DNA of 64,000 bases from Amaricoccus sp047275745 (GCF_047275745.1 NZ_JBKQWU010000007.1:55376-119375), one strand, 5' to 3'; counted from the stretch's first letter, positions 25,380 through 34,592 are shown. Notes: generated by a model from the sequence alone, not told the origin. Program-made: numbers and translations.

Positions 25380-25676
25380 GCTCGCGGAGGGGGTCGGAGT
25401 ACGGGTGGGAAGCAACACGACCCGCGAGCGGCGGCGGCGGGCGGTCAGCGGGCCGATGAGGGACTGCTAACTCCCCATCGGCCCTTGCCGTATGCCCGCC
25501 AGAGGTGCGCGGACGGCGGCTGAGCTAGGTTAGTAGCACGCCGGCGCCCTTGGCGAAACGGCCTTGCCGCGGCGCAACGGCGATCGGCGGGGCTCCGCTG
25601 ACAGCAAGAATCCGCCGTCGGCGGATTGGTGGCGCTCCGACGAGGCATAACACCTATAGGTTGTATATCGCGATGT
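25380..25676. other. Gene-free stretch with strong RNA-like hairpins
   Basis: No convincing protein gene lies here, but the sequence is unusually structured. 25380-25387 (GCTCGCGG) pairs with 25422-25429, with inner GTCG/CGAC pairs. 25450-25458 (GGGCCGATG) pairs perfectly with 25476-25484 around a loop containing CTGCTAAC. 25609-25616 (AATCCGCC) pairs with 25620-25627 around GTC and may terminate the minus-strand transglutaminase gene (stop 25677). Together this could be a non-coding RNA; it does not match the conserved cores of RNase P RNA, SRP RNA or tmRNA that I can recognise. The last 40 nt are AT-rich. Confidence 0.4.
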
Positions 25677-26792
25677 TTAGGTTGTTATGGGCGCGGCCTT
25701 GATCGCATAGGCGAAACTCGCCGCGTCGAGGCAATCGAGGAGGAGTCCGGCCACTTCCGCCTGCGGATACATCAGGAACGCCACGAGGTGATTCGAGCCG
25801 GGCAGGACCACGTCATGCGCGTCGTTATAGGCGAGCCAGTTGCCCTCCCAGGCGCCGAAGAGCGCGTCGCGCGCCGCCGTCACCTTCTCGTTGTCGAGCG
25901 CGTTGTTGCCCGGCGGCTCCTCCAGAACGACCTTTCGCACATCGGCCGGATCGACCGGAACCCAGCCCGGCCCGTCGAGCCAGACTTCGGCGCGGCAATG
26001 CTGCGCCTTGCTCACGTCCTCGGTTCCCGCGCCAAGGCTCTTGTAGCCGAAGGCCGAGGGCGCCACGCGGATACCGTAGAGATCGCGCGCGGGGAGGCCG
26101 GAGGCACGCGCCAGCGCGACATAGAGCGCGTTGATATCCGCGCATTTGCCGCCGAGGTCGCCGCTCTCCAGCATGCTCGCCACATCGCCGATGCCGCAGC
26201 CCCGGACGTCCGCGACGCGCTGGCTGTTGTCCACGACCCAGTCGTAGAGCGCCTTCGCCTTCTCCCGGTCGGAGGTCGCGCCCGCGACGATCCGGTCCGC
26301 CGTTTCCTTCACGATGCCATCGGTCGGCAGCAGGTTCGTCGCCGCGAGATACCGCGCCCGTTCCTCGTCGCCGAGCGGAGCGGTGCCGGTCCGGCTCAGG
26401 CTGCCGCCCCGGTCGCGGGTCCGGAAGAAGCTGGTGACCGTCAGTGTCGGCTTGGGGATCCCGGGGCCGTATTCCGCCCGGATCATCCGCGCGCCACTCG
26501 CCGGGTCGGTGACGATCTCGGCGCGCTCGGCATTGCCGCGCCACTGGTCCTCCTCGGGCACCATCCACTCCGCCTCGTCGATCGATGGCAGCGGAACCCA
26601 GGCCTTGACCGGTCCCTCGATCGCTCCGATGGGCGCACCGGCGGGCGCGCGGATCTCGAGCGTCGTCGTCAGCACGTAGCTCCGCCAGTCGCCTGGCCGC
26701 GGATCGAACTCCACCGCGGCTCGCGCGTGGCGCGGCAGGGCCGAGAGCGCCGCGACGCCGGCGGTGCCCGCCAGAAACTCGCGTCTTTTCAT
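25677..26792 (-). CDS. Exported transglutaminase-like protein
   Basis: 371-aa protein with a Tat-type signal (MKRREFLAGTAGVAALSALP). The transglutaminase-like core carries the catalytic Cys in 'GDLGGKCADINALYVALARA' and the His/Asp segment 'AQHCRAEVWLDGPGWVPVDP'. Family members act as cysteine proteases, peptidases or peptidoglycan-active enzymes in the periplasm; the substrate is unknown. A TlpA-type thioredoxin gene lies 20 nt upstream on the same strand, which could keep the catalytic Cys reduced. A hairpin at 25609-25627 lies just past the stop. Confidence 0.88.
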   Translation of the reverse strand: MKRREFLAGTAGVAALSALPRHARAAVEFDPRPGDWRSYVLTTTLEIRAPAGAPIGAIEGPVKAWVPLPSIDEAEWMVPEEDQWRGNAERAEIVTDPASGARMIRAEYGPGIPKPTLTVTSFFRTRDRGGSLSRTGTAPLGDEERARYLAATNLLPTDGIVKETADRIVAGATSDREKAKALYDWVVDNSQRVADVRGCGIGDVASMLESGDLGGKCADINALYVALARASGLPARDLYGIRVAPSAFGYKSLGAGTEDVSKAQHCRAEVWLDGPGWVPVDPADVRKVVLEEPPGNNALDNEKVTAARDALFGAWEGNWLAYNDAHDVVLPGSNHLVAFLMYPQAEVAGLLLDCLDAASFAYAIKAAPITT

Positions 26793-26811
26793 GGATTGAT
26801 CCTCCCTTGCA

Positions 26812-27372
26812 TCATCTGTCCGGTAGGCCGGTCGGTTCGGTCAGCGCGTCGAGCCGGGCGCGTGTCGCCGCGCCATCCCAGGCGACATCGCCATCGGCCG
26901 CGAGCACGGGCGCGCCGCTTCCGGTGAAGACGAAGCTCGCCGGCAAGCCCGCCACATCCCAGGCACGCGCCCCCGCGAGGTGGCGGTCCATCGCAACGGG
27001 CAGGCGAATGCCGGTGCTCTCCAGAAACCGGCTCACCCGGGCATCGACCTCGCCCACGTCGATCGTGATCACCCTCAGATTCGGGCGGTCGGCCGCCAGG
27101 CGGTCGAGCGCCGAGAGTTCTGGAACACAGGGCGGACACCAGGTGGCGAAGAAATGCACGATGACCGGCCCTTCAGCCGCGCCCGCCGAGGGCAGGGTGA
27201 TCTCGCCGCCGCCGAGCAGGTCGAGCGCCAGCGGCCGCTTGTCACCGCCGCTCCAGGGTCCGAGCTCGTCCGCGGCCAGGGGAACGGGCACGAGCGCGAG
27301 CATCGAGGCCAGCGCGGCGGTCCGGATGTGTTTCGTCTGGCCCCGAGACTCGGGAGTGGGCGCGACAGGCAT
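26812..27372 (-). CDS. TlpA-type periplasmic thioredoxin
   Basis: About 186-aa redoxin with N-terminal export signal ('IRTAALASMLALVPVPLAAD'). The thioredoxin motif is 'VHFFATWCPPCVPELSAL' and the cis-Pro loop is 'WDVAGLPASFVFTGSG', both typical of TlpA/ResA reductants. ATG 27372 is the first plausible start; ATG 27303 would cut the signal peptide short. It lies 20 nt upstream of the transglutaminase gene on the same strand and probably forms an operon with it. It is divergent from selD. Confidence 0.88.
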   Translation of the reverse strand: MPVAPTPESRGQTKHIRTAALASMLALVPVPLAADELGPWSGGDKRPLALDLLGGGEITLPSAGAAEGPVIVHFFATWCPPCVPELSALDRLAADRPNLRVITIDVGEVDARVSRFLESTGIRLPVAMDRHLAGARAWDVAGLPASFVFTGSGAPVLAADGDVAWDGAATRARLDALTEPTGLPDR

Positions 27373-27531
27373 CCGGGGAGTTTCCGGGGCGCCCGGAGTG
27401 CTTGTCAATGCGGCCTTTCGGACCGGGGGGCGGACGGGTCCCTGCGGCGGTGGCGGCCGCGCCGGCCGGGTTCGGTGGCACGCCCGGCGAGGCGCCGCTA
27501 TAGTCGCGCGCGCAATGGAGGGAGGCGAAGC

Positions 27532-28599
27532 ATGGCGGATGGGATCGAGTCGCGGCCGCGGCTGACGGAACTCGCGCATGGCGGCGGCTGCGGCTGCAAG
27601 ATCGCGCCGGGCGTGCTGCGCGACCTGCTCGCGGATCAGCCCATGCTCGGCGCGTTTCCGAATCTTCTCGTCGGCACCGAGACCGCGGACGACGCCGCCG
27701 TCTGGCAGATCGATGACGGGACCTGCGTGATCGCCACCACGGATTTCTTCATGCCGATGGTCGATGATCCCTTCGATTTCGGCCGGATCGCCGCGGCCAA
27801 TGCGATCTCGGACGTCTATGCGATGGGCGGTGCGCCGGTCATGGCGCTCGCGATCCTCGGCATGCCGATCGACAAGCTCGATCCCGCGACGATCCGCGAG
27901 ATCCTGAAGGGCGGCGCCAGCATCTGCGGCGAGGCGGGAATTCCCGTCGCCGGTGGGCATTCGATCGACGCGCCCGAGCCGATCTATGGTCTCGCGGTGA
28001 TCGGGCTCGTCCACCCCGACCGGCTCCGCCGCAATGCCGGCGCCCGCCCCGGCGACGCGCTCATCCTGACCAAGGGACTGGGCGTCGGCATCTATTCCGC
28101 CGCGATCAAGAAAGGCGCGCTCGACGCCGAGGGGTATGCCGAGATGGTCGCGTCGACCACGCTGCTCAATCGCGTCGGCGCCGATCTGGCCGGTGATCCG
28201 GAGGTCCATGGCATCACCGATGTGACGGGTTTCGGCATCCTCGGCCACGCGCTCGAAATGGCCCGTGGATCGGGCGTGACGCTCAGGCTCCGCGAGGACG
28301 ACCTGCCGTTTCTCGCCCAGGCACGGCGGCTCGCGGAGGCGGGTTTCGCCACGGGGGCCTCGACCCGGAACTGGGCGAGCTACGGCGCCGAGGTCAGGCT
28401 TCCCGAGAACCTGCCCGGCGGACTCCCCGACTGGCGGCGGAAGCTCCTGACCGATCCCCAGACTTCGGGCGGGCTCCTCGTCGCCTGCGCCGAGAGCGCG
28501 GCCGACATCCTGCTCGCCGCCATCCGTTCGGCCGGCTATCCGATGGCCCGGCGCATCGGCGACGTGGTCGCGGGGCCCTCCGTCGTCGAGGTCACATAG
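27532..28599 (+). CDS. selD: Selenide, water dikinase
   Basis: 355-aa ATP-dependent enzyme making selenophosphate, the selenium donor for selenocysteine. The catalytic segment is 'LAHGGGCGCKIAPGVLRDLL': this is the Cys form, not the Sec form, of the active site, with the essential Lys next to it. 'ATTDFFMPMVDDPFDFGRIAAANAISDVYAMG' at residues 80-112 and 'GITDVTGFGILGHALEMA' are standard. GGAGGGAGG upstream of ATG 27532 is a very strong ribosome site. It converges on selB with an 8-nt overlap and completes the selenium module. Confidence 0.97.
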   Translation: MADGIESRPRLTELAHGGGCGCKIAPGVLRDLLADQPMLGAFPNLLVGTETADDAAVWQIDDGTCVIATTDFFMPMVDDPFDFGRIAAANAISDVYAMGGAPVMALAILGMPIDKLDPATIREILKGGASICGEAGIPVAGGHSIDAPEPIYGLAVIGLVHPDRLRRNAGARPGDALILTKGLGVGIYSAAIKKGALDAEGYAEMVASTTLLNRVGADLAGDPEVHGITDVTGFGILGHALEMARGSGVTLRLREDDLPFLAQARRLAEAGFATGASTRNWASYGAEVRLPENLPGGLPDWRRKLLTDPQTSGGLLVACAESAADILLAAIRSAGYPMARRIGDVVAGPSVVEVT

Positions 28600-30586
28600 G
28601 GTCAGTCCGCCGTCCCCCGCCGGTCCCATCGCCGCCGCCCGCCAGTGTATCCCCGGGCGAAATGTCGTCCGGCACGTAAAGATCGGCGCCCCGCGGGTTG
28701 ATCCGGCGCAGGTCGCCGCGCCGGAGCGTCAGGCCCTGGCGGTCGAAGAAATCGAGGATCTGGATCGCGACCTTGCGGCCGTTGTCCATCCTGTCGCGGA
28801 AGGCGGCGGCGGTGAACCAGCCCTCGGCCGCCGCGTCGGAGAGGGCGCGCGCGAGTTCCGCCATCTCGATCGTGGTCGCCCGCCGGAAGAAATGGTCCTT
28901 CGCGATTTCGTCCACCCGGCCGGCGCGGGCGCAAAGCCGCATGACCCTGCGGATCTCGCCCTCATCGAGTCCCAGCGTTCCGGCGAAATCGCGCACCCGG
29001 GGCGGCCGGAACCGGATCGCGCCGCCGAGACCCTCCGCGACCCGGGCATAGATCGCCTCGTCCTCATCCGTCAGCCGGGCCGTATGGCTCGGCAGGCGAA
29101 GGAAGGCGCCTTGGAGCACCAGACGGCCGGCGTCGGCCTCCGCGCGGAGGAAATCGAGGAAATCCTCCTTCGGCAACCGGGGCGTCAGCGCGAGCCGGAG
29201 TCGTTCGCGCGGCATCCCCTGCAATTCGGGATTGCCGGCGTGATAGGCGCCGAGCGCCTCGGTCATCGCCGCGCCGAGCCGCTCGGTCCCGCCGCGGGCG
29301 ACCAGGATTCCGCCGATCCGTTCGGCGCCGGCCCCGGCGACCGCCGCCGCGAGGTCGGCTTGCGTCATCGCGCGGTCGCGGCCGAAGGCGTCGTGCTCGA
29401 CGACGCCCGGCGGTAGCGCGAGCAGCGCCGCGAGCGCCGCCCCCGCTTCGGGACGATCCGCCGCCGCGAGGATGGCCCGCCGCGCTTCGGTGCGCCGCTT
29501 GCGTCCCGGCGGGCGAAGGTCGAGGAACCGGCCGCCGCCGATGGTGCGCCGGGCCGAGACGTCGCGCAGGATGTAGCGGTCCCCGACGAAACCGGCGATG
29601 GGCCGTTCAAGCACCAGCTGCGCGGGTCCGGTCGCGCCGGGCGCGATCGGTTCGCCGAGCGGTATGACGCGCGCGCCGACCTCGGACGCGCCGCTGTGCA
29701 GATGGGCCGGGAACCACCCGCCGGCCGGTTTGGCTTCCGAGGCCAGGATGGTGAGCGTCGCGTCGATCCGGTCCGTCGGCGCGAAGATCTCCGGGGCGAG
29801 CACCACGTCGCCGCGCGAGATCGACTCCTTCGTCACACCCTCGCCGGTGAGGTTGAGCGCGCATCGCTGGCCCGCCTCGGCGCGCTCGGTGGCTGTGTCC
29901 TGCGCCCGGATCGACCGGACGCGGGCGGCGAGCCCCGCCGGGGCGATGGTGACGCGATCGCCGATGGTCACCGCGCCCGAGACCAGCATGCCGGTCACCA
30001 CGGTTCCGGCCCCCCGCAAGGTGAAGCTCCGGTCCACGACGAGACGCGTGAGCCCCCCGTCGCCGCGCGCCGCGGTCGCACGCTCCTCCGCCGCCAGATG
30101 GTCGCGGAGCGCCGCCACCCCCTCGCCGGTCAGCGCCGCGACCGGAAAGACCGGCGCGCCCGCGAGGCCCGTGCCCGCCAGAAGCGCAGCGACTTCGACC
30201 ATCACCGCGGCGCGGCGCGCTTCGTCGGCGAGATCGGCCTTGGTGAGCGCCACCGCGCCCCGCGCGACACCAAGCAGATCGAGGATCGCCACATGCTCGG
30301 CCGTCTGCGGCATCACCCCGTCGTCGCAGGCCACCACGAGCAGGGCGAAGTCGATCCCGCCTGCGCCCGCCAGCATCGTGTGCACGAACCGTTCGTGCCC
30401 CGGCACATCGACGAAGCCGGTGATCCCCGCGCTCGGGTCCCCGGCGATGCGCGCATAGGCGAAGCCGAGGTCGATGGTGATCCCGCGGGCCTTCTCCTCG
30501 GCGAGGCGGTCGGCGTCGATCCCGGTCAGGGCCTTCACCAGCGCGGTCTTGCCGTGGTCGATATGCCCCGCCGTGCCGATGATCAT
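28592..30586 (-). CDS. selB: Selenocysteine-specific elongation factor SelB
   Basis: 664-aa translation factor that delivers Sec-tRNA to UGA codons followed by a SECIS. GTPase motifs: 'MIIGTAGHIDHGKTALVKAL', 'FVDVPGHERFVHTML', 'VALTKADLADE'. EF-Tu-like domains II-III follow, then C-terminal winged-helix repeats, which bind the SECIS hairpin (for example 'LDEGEIRRVMRLCARAGRVD'). Its start overlaps the stop of selA by 4 nt. Presence next to a UGA-containing fdnG matches its role. Confidence 0.96.
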   Translation of the reverse strand: MIIGTAGHIDHGKTALVKALTGIDADRLAEEKARGITIDLGFAYARIAGDPSAGITGFVDVPGHERFVHTMLAGAGGIDFALLVVACDDGVMPQTAEHVAILDLLGVARGAVALTKADLADEARRAAVMVEVAALLAGTGLAGAPVFPVAALTGEGVAALRDHLAAEERATAARGDGGLTRLVVDRSFTLRGAGTVVTGMLVSGAVTIGDRVTIAPAGLAARVRSIRAQDTATERAEAGQRCALNLTGEGVTKESISRGDVVLAPEIFAPTDRIDATLTILASEAKPAGGWFPAHLHSGASEVGARVIPLGEPIAPGATGPAQLVLERPIAGFVGDRYILRDVSARRTIGGGRFLDLRPPGRKRRTEARRAILAAADRPEAGAALAALLALPPGVVEHDAFGRDRAMTQADLAAAVAGAGAERIGGILVARGGTERLGAAMTEALGAYHAGNPELQGMPRERLRLALTPRLPKEDFLDFLRAEADAGRLVLQGAFLRLPSHTARLTDEDEAIYARVAEGLGGAIRFRPPRVRDFAGTLGLDEGEIRRVMRLCARAGRVDEIAKDHFFRRATTIEMAELARALSDAAAEGWFTAAAFRDRMDNGRKVAIQILDFFDRQGLTLRRGDLRRINPRGADLYVPDDISPGDTLAGGGDGTGGGRRTDPM

Positions 30587-31938
30587 GGCCGGGCCAGGGC
30601 GAGACTTTCGAGGAAGCCGGCCTCGTCTGCGAGGCAGCGCAGATCGAGGATGAGGGCGCCGCGCGAGACATGACCCAGGATCGGGCGGGGCAGGGCGCGG
30701 AACGCCGCGGCGAGCCGGTCGGCCGCGATCGCGGAGAACCGCAGGCCCGCGCTCGGCAATGTCTCGACCGGGAGCGCGCCGGAACCGATCTGGCTCGCGC
30801 AGGCGACGGCGCCCACGATCACGCCGGGCAGCCGCGCCGCCGCCTCGGGCGCCAGCCGCTCCGCCTGCGCGCGGATCTCCGCCTCCGGCCGCGCCATCGC
30901 CCGCGCGGTCGGCAGGCGTTCGGTGAGCCGGTCGGGGTCGCGGTAGAGGCGGAGCGTGGCTTCGAGCGCCGCGAGCCGGATCTTGTCGATCCGGAGCGCG
31001 CGTTTCATCGGATTGGCGTTGATCGCGGCGATGAGGTCGCGGCGGCCGACGATCAGCCCCGCCTGCGGCCCGCCGAGCAGCTTGTCGCCGGAGAAGGTGA
31101 CGAGATCGGCGCCCTCGGCCACCGCCTCGCGCACCGTGGGCTCGCGCGCGATGCCGAAGCGGGAAAGGTCGATCAGCGTGCCGGAGCCGAGGTCGTTCAG
31201 GAGCGGCACGCCCGCCTCCTTCGCGATCCGTGCGAGCTCGGCGCCCGGCACCTCGGCGGTGAAACCCTCGATCCGGTAGTTCGACGGATGCACCTTGAGG
31301 ATCAGCGCGGTCTCGGGGGCGAGCGCGCCGCGATAGTCCTTCGCATGGGTGCGGTTGGTCGTGCCGACCTCGCGGAGCGTCACGCCCGCGCGCGCCATGA
31401 TGTCGGGCATGCGGAAGGCGCCGCCGATCTCGATCAGCTCGCCCCGCGAGACGATGGCCTCGCGCCCCTCGCCGAGCGTGTTGAGCGCGATCAGAACGGC
31501 GGCGGCGTTGTTGTTGACGACGGTCGCATCCTCGGCGCCCGTCAGTTCGGTGAGAAGCCCGCGCAGATGCGAGTCCCGCTCGCCGCGGCGCCCGGTGTCG
31601 AGGTCGAATTCCAATGCCGCAGCCTCGCGCATCGCGGCGACCGCCGCCTCCACCGCCGCCTCGGCGAGCAGCGCGCGGCCGAGGTTGGTGTGCAGGATCG
31701 TGCCGGTCAGGTTGAAGAGCGGGCGCAGGTTCGACCGCGCCGCCGCTTCGAGCCGGAGCGCGAGGGCGCCGCCGATGTCGGTCGGCATCGCCGCGCCGCG
31801 CCGGATCTCGGCCAGCAGGTCGCGCGCGGCCTCGGTGACCACCGCGCGGCCGTGCCGGGCGACGAGCGCGGCTTCAGCCGTCAGAAGCCGGTCGACCGAG
31901 GGCAGGTCGCGCATCCGGGCGCGGGTCTCGCCATCCAT
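30583..31938 (-). CDS. selA: L-seryl-tRNA(Sec) selenium transferase SelA
   Basis: 451-aa PLP enzyme converting Ser-tRNA(Sec) to Sec-tRNA(Sec). 'MRDLPSVDRLLTAEA' is the usual opening; 'NLTGTILHTNLGRALLAE' and the PLP-lysine region 'VTFSGDKLLGGPQAGLIVGR' are conserved. ATG 31938 begins 2 nt after the fdhE stop, so translation is probably coupled. It lies between fdhE and selB in a formate dehydrogenase operon. Confidence 0.96.
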   Translation of the reverse strand: MDGETRARMRDLPSVDRLLTAEAALVARHGRAVVTEAARDLLAEIRRGAAMPTDIGGALALRLEAAARSNLRPLFNLTGTILHTNLGRALLAEAAVEAAVAAMREAAALEFDLDTGRRGERDSHLRGLLTELTGAEDATVVNNNAAAVLIALNTLGEGREAIVSRGELIEIGGAFRMPDIMARAGVTLREVGTTNRTHAKDYRGALAPETALILKVHPSNYRIEGFTAEVPGAELARIAKEAGVPLLNDLGSGTLIDLSRFGIAREPTVREAVAEGADLVTFSGDKLLGGPQAGLIVGRRDLIAAINANPMKRALRIDKIRLAALEATLRLYRDPDRLTERLPTARAMARPEAEIRAQAERLAPEAAARLPGVIVGAVACASQIGSGALPVETLPSAGLRFSAIAADRLAAAFRALPRPILGHVSRGALILDLRCLADEAGFLESLALARP

Positions 31939-31940
31939 CG

Positions 31941-32894
31941 TCAGTAGCCGATCAGGAACGGGTCGAATCCGGCGCGGCGCCATTCGGTCGCGCCCATCAT
32001 CGCGTCGAGCCCGAGGCTTGCCACATCGTCGGCGATGGCTTCGAGCCCGGCGTCCTTCGTCTGGTAGAGGATCTTCACCCAGGAATGGCAGCTGTCGCAG
32101 ACCTCGGCCTTGATCACCGCCTCGCCTTCGCCGAGCGAGCGGTAGCCGATGCCCTTGGTCGCGCCGCAGGCGAGGCATTTGACCCGCACCTCGTTCCAGA
32201 GCGTCGCGCAGGTCGCGCAGGCGGCGTAGCGCACGCCCTCCAGCCGGGGCAGGGCGATGACCAGCGAACTCGCCGGGCGGCCGCCGCAGCAGGGGCAGAC
32301 GCCGGTTCCGACCGGGACGAGCCGTTCGGCGTCGAGCGTGGCGGCGAGGCGGGCGGCGTGGACCTGAAGCCCGGCGGCGACGTAGAGATGCGCCGCCGCT
32401 TCCTCGACCGGCACGGTCGCCGCGATCAGGTTCAGCGCCATGCGCTCCCGCTCCGCGACCGGGCTCGAACGCACGGCGTCGAGCGCGGCGCGCGCGGCTT
32501 CGGGTTGCGGGATCGCCGCCGCGGCCTCGAGGAGTTTCGCGATCGTCGAATGGAGATCTTCGGAGCGTGCGAGCGTGGCGCCGTCGATCGGCGGCATCGC
32601 CGCTTCGCGCGCCCGCGCCACCGTCTCGCCCGTGAGGGGCGGGAGCGGCTCGCCCGAGACGGGCGGGGGTGTCTCGCCCGAGACGGGCGGCAGAGGCTGG
32701 CCGGCGATCTCCGCCTGGAGCTTCGTCAGTTCGGCGAGAAAGCTCAGGTAGGGCCCGAGCCGGCTCGAACCGGCGAGGAAGGCGAGGCGTTTCGAGCGCC
32801 GCGAAAAGACCGCCGCCGGGTCGGGCAGGATCGCGAAGGGCGGCTGGGCGATGACCCCGATCCGCGAGGGATCGGGTGCGATGTCAGGGGGCAT
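31941..32894 (-). CDS. fdhE: Formate dehydrogenase accessory protein FdhE
   Basis: 317-aa cytoplasmic chaperone needed for respiratory formate dehydrogenase maturation, an iron-binding rubredoxin-like protein. The four CxxC pairs are visible: 'CPCCGG', 'CATCATL'-type, 'CLACGATKG' and 'CDSCHSW'. Residues 68-91 hold three tandem octapeptides of the form (L/P)PP(V/L)(S/T)GE(T/P), which is not a usual FdhE feature. GGAGGAG lies just upstream of ATG 32894. It lies 41 nt downstream of the gamma subunit and 2 nt upstream of selA. Confidence 0.95.
   Translation of the reverse strand: MPPDIAPDPSRIGVIAQPPFAILPDPAAVFSRRSKRLAFLAGSSRLGPYLSFLAELTKLQAEIAGQPLPPVSGETPPPVSGEPLPPLTGETVARAREAAMPPIDGATLARSEDLHSTIAKLLEAAAAIPQPEAARAALDAVRSSPVAERERMALNLIAATVPVEEAAAHLYVAAGLQVHAARLAATLDAERLVPVGTGVCPCCGGRPASSLVIALPRLEGVRYAACATCATLWNEVRVKCLACGATKGIGYRSLGEGEAVIKAEVCDSCHSWVKILYQTKDAGLEAIADDVASLGLDAMMGATEWRRAGFDPFLIGY
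32622..32693 (-). repeat. Three tandem 24-bp repeats inside fdhE
   Basis: 72 bp encode three consecutive octapeptides (LPPVSGET, PPPVSGEP, LPPLTGET). The DNA copies share CTCGCCCGAGACGGGCGG on the plus strand with few differences, so they arose by recent in-frame duplication. They lie in a linker before the helical part of FdhE. Confidence 0.85.
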
Positions 32895-32934
32895 TCATCT
32901 CCTCCGGGCCGACCGGCCACGTTCTCTCCCGGGC

Positions 32935-33621
32935 CTACTCCGCGGGACCCGTCCGGTCGAGCCGGGCCAGTTCGCGCAGCCATTTCCGGTGATGGCGCCA
33001 GGCCCAGCCGCCGGTCACCGTGCCCCTTGTCATGGCGCGGATGGTGCCGCGCGTCCAGATCGCCGCGTAGACATGGACGATGAAGACGCAGATGATCAGC
33101 ACCGCCGCCATCGAGTGCAGCATCGTCGCCACCCGCCGAACCGGAATCGACACGACGCCGGCGAAATACTGCTGCCACATCACGATGCCGGTGGCGATCA
33201 GCACGAGGATGAGCACCGTCATCGCCCAGAAGACGATCTTCTGCCCGGCGTTGTACTTGCCGAGCTCCGGCAGCTTCTCCTCCTGCCCCGACAGGATCTC
33301 GCCCGGATGCGAAAGCCAGGTCGCATCCTCCTTCGCCGGCAGGTTGAGCTTCGCCATGCGGCAGAAGAGGACGAAGAAGCTGAGGAACAGGATCACGCCG
33401 ATCCAGGGATGCAGCATCCGCGTCGTCTGCCCGCCGCCGAAGAGCCCGGTGAGGAAGAAGAGCGACGGATGGAAGAGCGCCAGGCCCGAGATCAGCAGGA
33501 GGACGAGGCTCGTCGCGGTGATCCAGTGATTGACCCGGGTGGCGGGGCCGTAGCGGCGGACGGTGACCGGCTCGACGCTCTCGATCCGGTCGCCGGATTG
33601 GGAATAGACACGCTCGCTCAT
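32935..33621 (-). CDS. fdnI: Formate dehydrogenase gamma subunit (cytochrome b556)
   Basis: 228-aa membrane cytochrome that passes electrons from formate dehydrogenase to quinone. Four hydrophobic segments; heme ligands are in 'GPATRVNHWITATSLVLLL', 'LHPWIGVILFLSFFVLF' and 'ATMLHSMAAVLIICVFIVHV'. It starts at ATG 33621, overlapping the beta-subunit stop by 4 nt. Its position after alpha and beta subunits is the usual fdnGHI/fdoGHI order. Confidence 0.94.
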   Translation of the reverse strand: MSERVYSQSGDRIESVEPVTVRRYGPATRVNHWITATSLVLLLISGLALFHPSLFFLTGLFGGGQTTRMLHPWIGVILFLSFFVLFCRMAKLNLPAKEDATWLSHPGEILSGQEEKLPELGKYNAGQKIVFWAMTVLILVLIATGIVMWQQYFAGVVSIPVRRVATMLHSMAAVLIICVFIVHVYAAIWTRGTIRAMTRGTVTGGWAWRHHRKWLRELARLDRTGPAE

Positions 33622-34592
33622 CGCTTCGGCCCTCCGTCCTCGGTTTCCACGAGATCCTCGGCCTGCTCCTCGTCCTCGCGGCTCACCTCATTGGCGCGTG
33701 CGAGGAAGCCGTGCAGCGTGGCACCGACCGCCATCATCCCCATCGCGGCGAGGCCCACGTATTTGGTCACGCCCTTCCAGGTCTCGACGACGGCGGAGAT
33801 CTTCGGATCGGCCGGCAGGTCCGCGTAGATCTCGGGCTTGTCGGCGTGATGGAGCACATACATCACATGCGTGCCACCGACGCCCTGCGGATCGTAGAGC
33901 CCGGCATTTTCGAAGCCGCGCGACTTCAGATCGGCGATGCGCTCCTCGGCATGGGCCTTCATGTCCTCCTTGGTGCCGAAGGTGATGCATTCGGTCGGAC
34001 AGGCCTTGGCGCAGGCCGGGCCCTGGCCGACCGCGATACGGTCGGAGCAGAGGGTGCATTTATGCGCCGTATGCGTGACCTGCGAGATCCGCGGGATGTC
34101 GAACGGGCATCCGGAGACGCAATAGCCGCAGCCGATGCAGTTCTCCGAGATGAAATCGACGATGCCGTTGGAATATTGCACGATGGCGCCCGGCGCCGGG
34201 CAGGCCTTGAGACAGCCCGGGTCCTCGCAATGCATGCAGCCGTCCTTGCGGATCAGCCATTCGAGCTGGTTGGTCTCGGGATTGTCCCATTCGGTGAACC
34301 GCATGAGCGTGAACATCTCGGGCGTGAGGTCGTGCGGGTTCATGTAGGACCCGACGAATTCCTCGATCTCCGGATGGGTGTCGTTCCACTCGATACAGGC
34401 CGACTGGCACGCCTTGCAGCCGATGCATTTGGTCACGTCGATCAGTTTCGCAACCTTGGTCAGTTCCCGCTCCGGCCGAGGCAGGTCGAGGGTCGCGGAC
34501 CGGCGGACGACATCCGCCGGGCCGAAATAGCTGTCGAGTTGCTCGACCGGCGGATTCGACCGCGCGGTGGTGGGTTCCGGGGCCGTGGTCAT
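33618..34592 (-). CDS. fdxH: Formate dehydrogenase beta subunit (4Fe-4S)
   Basis: 324-aa iron-sulfur subunit with four ferredoxin-type clusters. The Cys groups are visible in 'DVTKCIGCKACQSACIEWND', 'KDGCMHCEDPGCLKACPAPG', 'ENCIGCGYCVSGCPFDIPR' and 'KCTLCSDRIAVGQGPACAKA'. A C-terminal membrane helix follows near residues 285-305 ('YVGLAAMGMMAVGATLHGFL') and anchors the complex to the periplasmic side. It overlaps both the alpha and gamma genes by 4 nt. Confidence 0.96.
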   Translation of the reverse strand: MTTAPEPTTARSNPPVEQLDSYFGPADVVRRSATLDLPRPERELTKVAKLIDVTKCIGCKACQSACIEWNDTHPEIEEFVGSYMNPHDLTPEMFTLMRFTEWDNPETNQLEWLIRKDGCMHCEDPGCLKACPAPGAIVQYSNGIVDFISENCIGCGYCVSGCPFDIPRISQVTHTAHKCTLCSDRIAVGQGPACAKACPTECITFGTKEDMKAHAEERIADLKSRGFENAGLYDPQGVGGTHVMYVLHHADKPEIYADLPADPKISAVVETWKGVTKYVGLAAMGMMAVGATLHGFLARANEVSREDEEQAEDLVETEDGGPKR

